64,000 bases of DNA, taken from positions 62,001-126,000 of the forward strand of contig CAZTJO010000001.1 of NCBI GenBank assembly GCA_964614095.1, written 5' to 3'. The notes under the pieces are model-generated. The model was not told the origin of the DNA. It saw only the letters and a program-made list of their open reading frames with translations, and made no database searches. Below, in pieces: positions 7,704-14,624 of the stretch (position 1 is its first letter; each line of letters opens with the position of its first letter). The stretch comes from CAZWKX01 sp964614095 (GTDB lineage Bacteria > Actinomycetota > Acidimicrobiia > Spongiisociales > UBA11373). The position numbers and the translations under genes were made by a program.

Positions 7704-9158
7704 TCAGATGATCCTCAATGCGCCGACCACGGCGATGCGGCGCTCGCGGGTGAAGGTGAGCGGCCGGGTCATGCCGTCGCCGCTAGGGCTGGCGATGGAA
7801 AAGGAGGTGAAACCCTCACCCCCCTGGCCCAGGCCGGCGTAGTTGGGGCCATTGGCGATAAAGATGCTCACGCTGATGGTGCGCGCCATCCGGGTGATGG
7901 TGGAAACGTTGGTGGAGTGGATCGAGGCCGTGTGTCGGAAGCCGTGCTCGGCGCGCACCGCCAGATCGATCGCCTCGTCGATGTTCGACGCCCGGACCAC
8001 GGGCATCACCGGCATCATCTGCTCGGTCCACACCAGGTTGTGCTCGGGGGGCACCTCAACGACCAGCAACCGGGGATCACCCTCGACCTCGACCCCGGCC
8101 GCCTGGGCGATCACCCCGGCGTCCTTTCCGATCCAGCGCGGGTTGATCACGCCCGGCTTTGAGGGCGGCCCCATCGAGGAGAACACCAGGCGCTCCACCT
8201 TGCGCAGCTCGTGCTCCTTGAGGATGTGGGCCCCGTTGCGGCCCATGGCTCGCAGCAGCTCGTCCGCCACGGAGCGGACGACGATCGTCTCCTTCTCGTC
8301 GATGCAGATGATGTTGTTGTCGAAGGAGGCCCCGGCGACGATGTCGCGGCCCGCCTGCTCCAGGTTGGCGGTCTCATCCACCACCGCCGGCGGGTTGCCG
8401 GGCCCGGCGGTCACCGCTCGCTTGTCGGTCTTGAGCGCCTCTCGCACCACCCCCGGGCCCCCGGTGACGAGGAGAACCTGGATCTTGGGGTGGTGCATCA
8501 GCTCCTGGGCACTCTCGATGGTGGGGACGGCCATCGTGGTCACCAGGTCGGGGGGTCCGCCGGCAGCGAGAGTCGCCCGGTTCAGGAGCCGCACCGCTTC
8601 GGCGGACACCTTCTTGGCGTTGGGGTGAACGTTGAATACCACCCCGTTGCCGCCGGAGAGGATGGCGATGGCGTTGTTGATGATGGTGGCCGTGGGATTG
8701 GTGGTGGGGGTGATCGAGCCGATCAGGCCGAAGGGGGCCATCTCGGTGAGCATCATCCCGTCGTCCCCGGTCTCGATGATGGGATCCAGATCCTCCGGGC
8801 CCGGGGTGCGGGTGGCGACGAGCAGGTTCTTGCGAACCTTGTCCTCCACGCGCCCCAGCCCCGTCTCCTCCTGGGCCATTTTGGCCAGCCGCTCGGAGTT
8901 GTCCACCATGGTGCGCCGGATTGAGTCGATGACGGCCACCCGGATCTCCGACCCCTTTTGCTGGTACTGGGCGCAGGCGCGATCGGCGGCGACGACGGCC
9001 GCGTCCACGGTCTCGTAGATGCCCTCCCCAAGCTCGATCTCGGGCACTTCGACCGGGACCCGGGGCCTCTCGGGCACGGCTTCGGCCGTGCCTCCCAGAC
9101 GGAGGCGGACCCGAGCGATGATCTCGTAGATCTCCTCCTGGTCCAAGCCGGTGGTCAT
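7704..9158 (-). CDS. CoA-acylating aldehyde dehydrogenase (BMC lumen enzyme)
   Basis: A 484-residue PduP/EutE-type dehydrogenase that oxidises an aldehyde with NAD+ and CoA to acyl-CoA; acetaldehyde released by DeoC is the expected substrate. Catalytic Cys285 lies in SFDNNIICIDEKE, typical of the acylating class. Residues 5-22 (LDQEEIYEIIARVRLRLG) look like an amphipathic encapsulation helix, followed by a Pro/Glu-rich linker to about residue 45. I chose the ATG at 9158, one base after the preceding stop, over an in-frame start at 9197 inside the BMC-P gene, because the targeting helix then sits at the N-terminus. Confidence 0.93.
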   Translation of the reverse strand: MTTGLDQEEIYEIIARVRLRLGGTAEAVPERPRVPVEVPEIELGEGIYETVDAAVVAADRACAQYQQKGSEIRVAVIDSIRRTMVDNSERLAKMAQEETGLGRVEDKVRKNLLVATRTPGPEDLDPIIETGDDGMMLTEMAPFGLIGSITPTTNPTATIINNAIAILSGGNGVVFNVHPNAKKVSAEAVRLLNRATLAAGGPPDLVTTMAVPTIESAQELMHHPKIQVLLVTGGPGVVREALKTDKRAVTAGPGNPPAVVDETANLEQAGRDIVAGASFDNNIICIDEKETIVVRSVADELLRAMGRNGAHILKEHELRKVERLVFSSMGPPSKPGVINPRWIGKDAGVIAQAAGVEVEGDPRLLVVEVPPEHNLVWTEQMMPVMPVVRASNIDEAIDLAVRAEHGFRHTASIHSTNVSTITRMARTISVSIFIANGPNYAGLGQGGEGFTSFSIASPSGDGMTRPLTFTRERRIAVVGALRII

Positions 9159-9159
9159 G

Positions 9160-9456
9160 TCAGTCGCGGTACTTGTGGTACATGGTGTCGCCCCCAACCT
9201 CCCAGGTATCGACGATCGCCATCACGACGGCGTCGCAGGGCCGGTCCTTGGTGTGGATCGTCTGGCGCGCCGCCGACCCGGTGGCGTACATCACGATCTC
9301 CCCGATGCCGGCGCCGACGGCGTCGGCGGCCACCACGTAGGACCCGGTCTCGGTCTCGTCCACATCGATTTGGCGCAGCACGAGGAACTTGAGCCCCTCG
9401 AGCGTCGCCTCCTTGCGGGTGGCAACGAGCGTCCCGGCAACGCGGCCCAACAGCAT
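9160..9456 (-). CDS. BMC-P (EutN/CcmL) pentameric vertex protein, copy 1
   Basis: A 98-residue EutN/CcmL family vertex protein. It opens MLLGRVAGTLVATRK and contains LKFLVLRQIDVD and VGAGIGEIVMYATGSAAR, the best match to the family consensus among the three copies here. It lies between the BMC-H gene (16-bp gap) and the aldehyde dehydrogenase (1-bp gap). The C-terminal tail (DTMYHKYRD) is longer than usual and may face the lumen. Confidence 0.93.
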   Translation of the reverse strand: MLLGRVAGTLVATRKEATLEGLKFLVLRQIDVDETETGSYVVAADAVGAGIGEIVMYATGSAARQTIHTKDRPCDAVVMAIVDTWEVGGDTMYHKYRD

Positions 9457-9472
9457 GCGTGCCTCCCGACGC

Positions 9473-9778
9473 TCAGTCCGCGATCTCGGCTTCGGCCTCC
9501 TCGGCTCGGCCGAGCGGGAGTACCAGGTCGATATTGACGTGCGGGCGCGCGATCACGTGGGTGGCGATCACCTCGCCAACCTTCTCTGCGCCGCGGGTCC
9601 CGGCGTCGATGGCGGCCTTCACCGCGGCGACGTCGCCGCGCACCACCGCGGTCACATAACCGCCGCCCGTCTTCTCATAGGACACCAGCTCGACCTTGGC
9701 TGCCTTGACCATCGCGTCGGCCGCCTCGACCATCGCCGGAAAACCGCGGCATTCGATCATGCCGAGTGCTTGTGCCAT
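9473..9778 (-). CDS. BMC-H hexameric shell protein
   Basis: The only single-domain BMC protein in the locus, 101 residues, forming the hexamers that tile the facets. The start ALGMIECRGFPAMVEAAD, the strand VELVSYEKTGGGYVTAVVRGDV with its Gly-rich pore loop, and the helix VAAVKAAIDAG are the standard Pfam BMC pattern. It has an acidic C-terminal tail. With one BMC-H, two BMC-T and three BMC-P genes, the operon encodes every shell class needed for a closed polyhedron. Confidence 0.96.
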   Translation of the reverse strand: MAQALGMIECRGFPAMVEAADAMVKAAKVELVSYEKTGGGYVTAVVRGDVAAVKAAIDAGTRGAEKVGEVIATHVIARPHVNIDLVLPLGRAEEAEAEIAD

Positions 9779-9814
9779 TGGCTCTCCTTGCTCCGTCCTT
9801 CTGTTCCGAAACCC

Positions 9815-10447
9815 CTACTCGTCCATGGGCCGGCCGTCCAGCCCCTCCAGGGCCGCCACCGCGGCCCGCCAGCCCACGTCGATGTCCCGCTCCTCGCCGC
9901 CAAGGTACACCCGGCCCAGCGAGCCGAAGGAGCGGACCTCGAGTATGTTGATCTCAGCGGCCTTCTCCGCCTCATTGGCGGCGATGGCGGCGTAGGAGGC
10001 CGGCTCCATCTCGAGCACGTACAACGTCTGCCCCGGGATCAGCATCTGGCCGTGCCGCATGCGGTTGATCAGCTGCGCCTGGTGGTCGTCGATGCGACGA
10101 ATGATCTGGCTGCTGGCGATACGGGGCTTGATGCGGCTCTCCTCCTTGGCTTCGATCGCATCGAGGATGGCGGCGCCGGCGGCCCTGGTCTCCGCCTGGT
10201 GGGGCGAATGCACCTCGAGCAACCCGAAGTAGCGCTCGACGATCTGCATGCCCGGTCGCACCGTGGTCGCCTTGAGGGCGACGTCGGTGAGACGGTTGAT
10301 CTCGATCCCCGGGGAGATCTCCACAAACAGGGAAGCCTCTCCGGCCAGCGGGAGGAAACCCTGGGCGACCGTGCCCAGGAACGCGGCGTACTGGGGCTGC
10401 AGACTGTCGAGGAACGAATACCCCCGCAGGTCGACATTGTTGCTCAC
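9815..10447 (-). CDS. BMC-T tandem-domain shell protein, permuted type
   Basis: A 210-residue tandem-domain shell protein whose strand order looks circularly permuted. The sequence FVEISPGIEINRLTDVALK comes before GLLEVHSPHQAETRAAGAAI in domain one, and VLEMEPASYAAIAANEAEK before RSFGSLGRVYLGGE in domain two. Trimers of this class form large, possibly gated pores for bulky substrates such as sugar phosphates or cofactors; gating is inference. It starts as ATGA within the deoC stop and is followed 36 bp later by BMC-H. Confidence 0.85.
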   Translation of the reverse strand: MSNNVDLRGYSFLDSLQPQYAAFLGTVAQGFLPLAGEASLFVEISPGIEINRLTDVALKATTVRPGMQIVERYFGLLEVHSPHQAETRAAGAAILDAIEAKEESRIKPRIASSQIIRRIDDHQAQLINRMRHGQMLIPGQTLYVLEMEPASYAAIAANEAEKAAEINILEVRSFGSLGRVYLGGEERDIDVGWRAAVAALEGLDGRPMDE

Positions 10448-11298
10448 TGAGCCCCTCCCGTCTCGCCGACGATCTCGATTCCGGCCGAGGCGCCGATCCG
10501 GGTGGCCCCGGCGGCGATCATCTCCTCGGCGTCCCGGCGGGTGCGGATGCCGCCGGAGGCCTTCACTCCCATCTCCGGGCCGACGGCCTCCCTCATGAGG
10601 GCGACGTCGTAGACGGTGGCGCCCCCGGGCCCGAATCCCGTCGAGGTCTTGACGAAATGGGCTTTCGACTGCTTGGCGAGGCGGCTGACGATGACCTTCT
10701 CCTCATCGGTGAGCATCGCCGCCTCGATGATGACCTTGCACACCGCTCCGGCCTCCCGGCAGGCGTCGACGACTCCGGCGATGTCCCGGGCCACCAGGTC
10801 GTATTCGCCCGATTTGAGGGCACCCACATTGATCACCATATCGATCTCACGCGCCCCGTCCCGAATGGCTTCGCGAGCCTCCATCGCCTTAATCCGCGGG
10901 GTGTGGGCTCCCAGGGGGAAGCCGATCACGGAACAGGTGATCACGTCGGAGCCGCGCAGTTTCTCGGCAACCCGCTTCACCCAGGCCGGGTTGACGCAGA
11001 CCGCGGCGAAGCCATAGGTGATGGCCTCGTCGCACATCCGGTCGATGTCCCCGGAAGTGGCGTCGGCCTTGAGCAGGGTGTGATCGATGAAGCCGGCGAG
11101 GTCGGTGGGCACGTCGGCGCCGGCCCCGTTGTAGGAGATGCGGCTCGCCCCGGCCGCCACCACCTGACGCACCTTCTCGGAGGAATGCGAGGCGCAGTCG
11201 CCGAAGCACACCAGGCACTCGGCGAAGGCCCCACCGGTGAGTGCCGAGAGCACCTCCCGGGTCACCGCCTCCACAATGGCATCGAAGTCGTCGCTCAT
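10444..11298 (-). CDS. deoC: Deoxyribose-phosphate aldolase, BMC-associated
   Basis: Cleaves 2-deoxyribose-5-phosphate to acetaldehyde and glyceraldehyde-3-phosphate. The 284 residues are about 60 longer than typical DeoC because of an N-terminal extension. Residues 3-22 (DDFDAIVEAVTREVLSALTG) look like an encapsulation helix; residues 28-35 hold Cys28-x2-Cys31-x3-Cys35; the TIM barrel starts near FIDHTLLKADAT (70-81). Schiff-base Lys217 is in FVKTSTGFG, with Lys246 in GVKASGG and Asp153 in EIDMVIN, so the enzyme looks active. The ATG overlaps the rpiB-like stop (ATGA); homology rejects the longer frame from 11385. Confidence 0.95.
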   Translation of the reverse strand: MSDDFDAIVEAVTREVLSALTGGAFAECLVCFGDCASHSSEKVRQVVAAGASRISYNGAGADVPTDLAGFIDHTLLKADATSGDIDRMCDEAITYGFAAVCVNPAWVKRVAEKLRGSDVITCSVIGFPLGAHTPRIKAMEAREAIRDGAREIDMVINVGALKSGEYDLVARDIAGVVDACREAGAVCKVIIEAAMLTDEEKVIVSRLAKQSKAHFVKTSTGFGPGGATVYDVALMREAVGPEMGVKASGGIRTRRDAEEMIAAGATRIGASAGIEIVGETGGAQ

Positions 11299-11912
11299 AG
11301 GGCCGACCGCCCCGCCGGCGCCAGGTACCTTCGCTCGATCTCGCCGATCTTCTTCACCCGGCGGGCGTGGCGGCCTTCGGCCCACGGCGTGTCGAGCCAG
11401 GTCTCGACGATCTGCCAGGCCAAGCCCTCGCCGATGAGTGCGGCGCCCAGCGTGAGCACATTGGCGTGGTTGTGCTCGCGGCTGTTGCGAGCCGAGGACA
11501 AGTCGTAGCAGAGCGCGGCCCTGATCCCCGGCACCTTGTTGGCTACCATGGCCGACCCGATCCCGGCGCCGTCCACGACGATTCCGTAGGTGCAGGCACC
11601 CGAGGAGACCTGCTCGGCCACCGCCAGCGCCAGGTCCGGATAGTCGACGGCCTCGGTGGAGTCGGTCCCGCAGTCCACCACAACGTAGCCTTGCTCCCGG
11701 AGCCGGAAGACCAGGCGCTCCTTGAGTTTGAAGCCCCCGTGATCGGCCCCGATGGCGATCGAAGCGGCGGTGCCGGACGCAGGACCGGCGGGAACGGGAG
11801 CAGGTGCGGCGACCGGCGCAGCGGCTGAGGATCGATCTGCCAGCACCCCGGTCACCACTCGGGTCACCAGGGCGCGAATCTCTTCCTCGTCTGGAAGTAC
11901 CGGGCGAGTCAC
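11295..11912 (-). CDS. RpiB/LacAB-family sugar-phosphate isomerase, BMC-associated
   Basis: First gene of the BMC operon. With a GTG start it has 205 residues: a helix-like segment (DEEEIRALVTRVVTGVLAD, 8-26), an Ala/Pro linker (29-50), then an RpiB domain from IAIGADHGGFKLKE. The position of the catalytic Cys in RpiB is Asp114 (IVVDGAGIGSAM). The rest of the active-site frame (ANKVPGIRAALCYD, REHNHANVLTLG) is kept, so it may use a different base or substrate. An ATG at 11954 would add 14 residues and is preceded by AGGTG, so the start is uncertain. The encapsulation role is inferred. Confidence 0.85.
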   Translation of the reverse strand: MTRPVLPDEEEIRALVTRVVTGVLADRSSAAAPVAAPAPVPAGPASGTAASIAIGADHGGFKLKERLVFRLREQGYVVVDCGTDSTEAVDYPDLALAVAEQVSSGACTYGIVVDGAGIGSAMVANKVPGIRAALCYDLSSARNSREHNHANVLTLGAALIGEGLAWQIVETWLDTPWAEGRHARRVKKIGEIERRYLAPAGRSAL

Positions 11913-11933
11913 CAAGGCATTATTCCACGAAAG

Positions 11934-11950
11934 CCACCGCCCGGCGGTGG
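11934..11950. promoter_or_regulatory. 17-bp palindrome in the BMC/regulator divergent region
   Basis: CCACCGCCCGGCGGTGG has perfect 8-bp arms around one central base. It lies just upstream of the GTG start of the BMC rpiB-like gene and about 105 bp before the divergent MerR/excisionase-like gene. That position fits an operator for the adjacent regulator. If the rpiB-like gene instead starts at 11954, the palindrome is inside its first codons. GC-rich self-complementary strings are common in such genomes, so this is a candidate only. Confidence 0.4.
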
Positions 11951-12054
11951 TCATCGCGCGGCACCTAGGCTGGGGCGAGCGACGCAGGAGCCGACTGTTG
12001 GCCGAAGACCCTACATCGATCTGGGAACAGCGGCGCCCGGGACGCGCCCGGCGT

Positions 12055-12606
12055 ATGCCCCGCTCCTCTCCCCAAGCAGCGACCGCGCCGTCTCCATCGC
12101 CCGATGAGATCGCCGCCGCGGCGGTCCCGATCGCCGCAGACCGGATCACCCTGCAGGAAGCAGCCAAGCGCTTCGGCGTCTCGGCTTCCACCCTGGGGTC
12201 GTGGTGCCGCTCCGGTGAGATCGATGCGGCGAAGCAGCAAGGCCGCTGGATGGTGGTCCCCCGCTCGGTCTCGACGCGCCAGCGAGCCGGCCGAAGCCGC
12301 GGCGGCACCGCGCTGGCGGCCCGGAGCGGTCCCAGCGCCGATGGATCGGCGATGCTGGTGCCGCGCCATGCCTGGGACAAGCTGATGGACCAGCTGGGCA
12401 ACCTCCATCAGGCCGGGCAGCAATTGGCCGAGGCCCGGGAGCGGGCGGCCCGCGCCGAGACGGAGGCCAGGTTCCTGCGGGAACGCCTGGGCGAGATGCG
12501 CCAAGAACGGGACACCTTGCGGCGGAGAGTCGGCGAGGAGCCAGCCCCGGCCCGGGGAACAGTGCCGCTGCGCACCCGTCTGGCCCGAATCTTCGGGCGC
12601 GGCTGA
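12055..12606 (+). CDS. MerR/excisionase-type HTH protein with coiled coil, likely BMC regulator
   Basis: A 183-residue protein diverging from the BMC operon. Residues about 31-73 form a MerR/excisionase-like helix-turn-helix (ITLQEAAKRFGVSASTLGSW, then GRWMVVPRSV in the wing). Residues about 110-165 are rich in heptad-like Leu, Glu and Arg (LAEARERAARAETEARFLRE), a probable dimerising coiled coil. The basic C-terminus ends LARIFGRG. No effector domain is visible. Divergence and the nearby palindrome suggest it controls the shell operon, but this is inference. The start is uncertain: the frame stays open upstream to 11752, and this ATG has no clear ribosome-binding site. Confidence 0.65.
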   Translation: MPRSSPQAATAPSPSPDEIAAAAVPIAADRITLQEAAKRFGVSASTLGSWCRSGEIDAAKQQGRWMVVPRSVSTRQRAGRSRGGTALAARSGPSADGSAMLVPRHAWDKLMDQLGNLHQAGQQLAEARERAARAETEARFLRERLGEMRQERDTLRRRVGEEPAPARGTVPLRTRLARIFGRG

Positions 12607-12755
12607 TTCCCTAGGTGTGATAACCGAGGACGTTGTCCCTGGTGCGGCGGTGTGATGGGTTGAGCCCTCCAAACGAGACTGTGGGCTGAGAAGACTCACA
12701 ACTCGTACATTCAGACGCCGATCATCTAACGACGCGAAGACGGTCTCTTAATCTC

Positions 12756-12773
12756 GCCGATCCGGTGATCGGC
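12756..12773. promoter_or_regulatory. 18-bp palindrome abutting the -10 box of the ABC operon
   Basis: GCCGATCCGGTGATCGGC has 7-bp perfect arms around CGGT and ends directly at TAGTTT (12774-12779), a -10-like hexamer 7 nt before the GTG of the ABC ATPase gene. A repressor binding here would block the promoter. It lacks a following T-run on the plus strand, so a terminator is less likely. The 180 bases between the regulator stop and this gene hold no other recognisable feature. Confidence 0.45.
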
Positions 12774-12786
12774 TAGTTTGCTCTCC

Positions 12787-13755
12787 GTGGCCGACGCCAT
12801 CATCGCCACCCGCGACCTGCGATTCGCCTACGGCGACATCCTCGCGCTGCAGGATGTCAGCGTCGACGTGCCGCCCGGCAGCATTGGCCTGGTTGGCGCC
12901 AACGGCGCCGGCAAGACCACCCTGCTCAAGGTCCTGCTGGGAATCCTCCGCCCGCAGCGGGGCGAAGCCTGGCTGCTCGGTCAGCGAGTGAACCGGGCCA
13001 CGCTGGAGGTGCGCTCACGCGTCGGCTACATGCCGGAGACGGCCTGCCTGCCTCCGGACCAGACCGCCGCCGATTTCCTCATCTACGCCGCCGAGCTGGC
13101 CGGCCTGCCCACCAGGGCGGCCCGCCAGCGGGCCAGCGATGTGCTCACGCTGGTCGGGTTGCACGAAGAGCGGTTTCGCTACATGGGCGGCTTCAGCACC
13201 GGCATGGCCCAGCGGGCCAAGCTGGCTCAGGCCATCGTTCACGACCCCGATCTTGTGCTCCTAGATGAGCCCACCGCCGGCCTTGACCCCGAGGGCCGGG
13301 AGGAGATGCTGGCCCTGATAGGCCGGCTCGGCAGTTTTGGGATCAACGCCATCATCTCCTCGCACATGCTTCCCGACATCGAACGCACCTGCGATTGGGT
13401 GATGATGCTCGACGGCGGGCGCTTGCTGCGTGCCGGGCCGCTCACCGAGTTGTCGGTGACCGGCGAGGTCACCCTCGAGGTCCTCGACGATCCTGCGCCG
13501 GTGCTGGCCGCCGTTGCGAAACATGGCGGCAGCGCCCACATCGAGGGCCGCACGATCGTGGTGGAGACCGAGAGGGGCGATCCGTTCGATCTCATCCGTG
13601 ATGCCCTGGCCGAGACCGGCGCCGCCCTACGCCGGCTGGGCCCGCGCCGCACCACTTTGGAGGACATCTTCCTGGCCGGCGAGCAAATAGCGCCTGCCTC
13701 CTCCGACATCAAGACCGAACTCGACGAGGAATCGGCCAAAGGAGATCGAACGTGA
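12787..13755 (+). CDS. ABC transporter ATP-binding protein (ABC-2 exporter, module 1)
   Basis: A 322-residue ATPase. Walker A GANGAGKTT (residues 37-45), signature STGMAQRAKLAQAI, Walker B LVLLDEPTAGLDP, and an H-loop in ISSHMLPDIE. The C-terminal 80 or so residues resemble the regulatory tail of CcmA/NatA-type exporter ATPases. I chose the GTG because TAGTTT stands 7 nt upstream, typical of leaderless actinobacterial mRNA; a TTG at 12778 is the alternative. First of four genes linked by 4-bp overlaps. The cargo is unknown. Confidence 0.88.
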   Translation: MADAIIATRDLRFAYGDILALQDVSVDVPPGSIGLVGANGAGKTTLLKVLLGILRPQRGEAWLLGQRVNRATLEVRSRVGYMPETACLPPDQTAADFLIYAAELAGLPTRAARQRASDVLTLVGLHEERFRYMGGFSTGMAQRAKLAQAIVHDPDLVLLDEPTAGLDPEGREEMLALIGRLGSFGINAIISSHMLPDIERTCDWVMMLDGGRLLRAGPLTELSVTGEVTLEVLDDPAPVLAAVAKHGGSAHIEGRTIVVETERGDPFDLIRDALAETGAALRRLGPRRTTLEDIFLAGEQIAPASSDIKTELDEESAKGDRT

Positions 13756-14624
13756 CGGAAGGCGTCATCTTCGATCTCGGCTACCAGCCTCACGAGGGCG
13801 AACGTCTGGGCCGCGCCGGCGCGGTGCGCGCCCTATATCGTGACGGCCTGCGCCGGGTTCTCGGACTGCGGCGCCGCGCCCGCAGCAAGGTCCTCCCCGT
13901 CCTGCTGCTCAGCATCGCCGTGCTGCCCGCCTTGTTCTTCGTCGGCATCAGCGTGTTCACCGGGGAGATTGGGCTCGACGAGGTGGAGTTCTTCACCCAC
14001 GCCCAGTACTTCGGCATGACCTCGGCGATCGCGATGATCTTCACCGCACTCGCCGCCGGGGAGCTGCTGGTCCCCGATCGTACTTTCGGCACTCTGGCGG
14101 TGTATGCGTCCCGGCCGCTGACTATGGAGGACTACCTCGTCGGCCGTGCCGCATCGCTGATCACCGTGGTCTTCGGCTTCATGTATCTGCCCCAATTGGT
14201 GCTCTTCCTGGGCAGGGCCTGGGTCAGCACCGAGGGCTTCGGATCATTTGTGGCCGGAAATCTCGGCACTCTGTGGCGTACCGCGGCGGCGTCGGCCGTC
14301 TACTTCGTAGCCTTCGCCCCGTTGGCTTTTGTCATCTCCGCCTACGCCAAGCGCGCCTCCTTCGCCGCGGCAACTTTCATCGGCCTCATGTTCATCAGCT
14401 CGGCGGTGCCCCAGGCCCTTACGGACGCCGGCTTCAAACCCGCCGCCTTTCTGGCGCTGCAGCAGCACCCGGGTTTGGTGCGGGATTGGATCATGGGAGA
14501 GAACACCAACCGGTGGATACCCGAGAGCGCCGGGTACGGGCCGATTCCATCTCTGATCATCATCCTTCTCGTCGCCGCCCTCACCATCTTCCTGGTGGTC
14601 CGCCGCTACCGGAGGCTGACGTGA
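13752..14624 (+). CDS. ABC-2 type permease (module 1)
   Basis: A 290-residue inner-membrane permease with about six hydrophobic segments, the first near residues 48-66 (VLPVLLLSIAVLPALFFVGI) and the last near 268-283. It pairs with the preceding ATPase: its GTG overlaps that gene's stop as GTGA. Motifs such as PDRTFGTLAVYASRPLTMEDYL are typical of ABC-2 permeases, where the cytosolic loop contacts the ATPase. The substrate is not evident. Confidence 0.82.
   Translation: MTEGVIFDLGYQPHEGERLGRAGAVRALYRDGLRRVLGLRRRARSKVLPVLLLSIAVLPALFFVGISVFTGEIGLDEVEFFTHAQYFGMTSAIAMIFTALAAGELLVPDRTFGTLAVYASRPLTMEDYLVGRAASLITVVFGFMYLPQLVLFLGRAWVSTEGFGSFVAGNLGTLWRTAAASAVYFVAFAPLAFVISAYAKRASFAAATFIGLMFISSAVPQALTDAGFKPAAFLALQQHPGLVRDWIMGENTNRWIPESAGYGPIPSLIIILLVAALTIFLVVRRYRRLT

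Noticed and set aside
12607..12755. Possible small gene between the HTH regulator and the ABC operon
   Set aside because: No start with ribosome-binding site and no sustained coding frame; only the palindrome at 12756 stands out.
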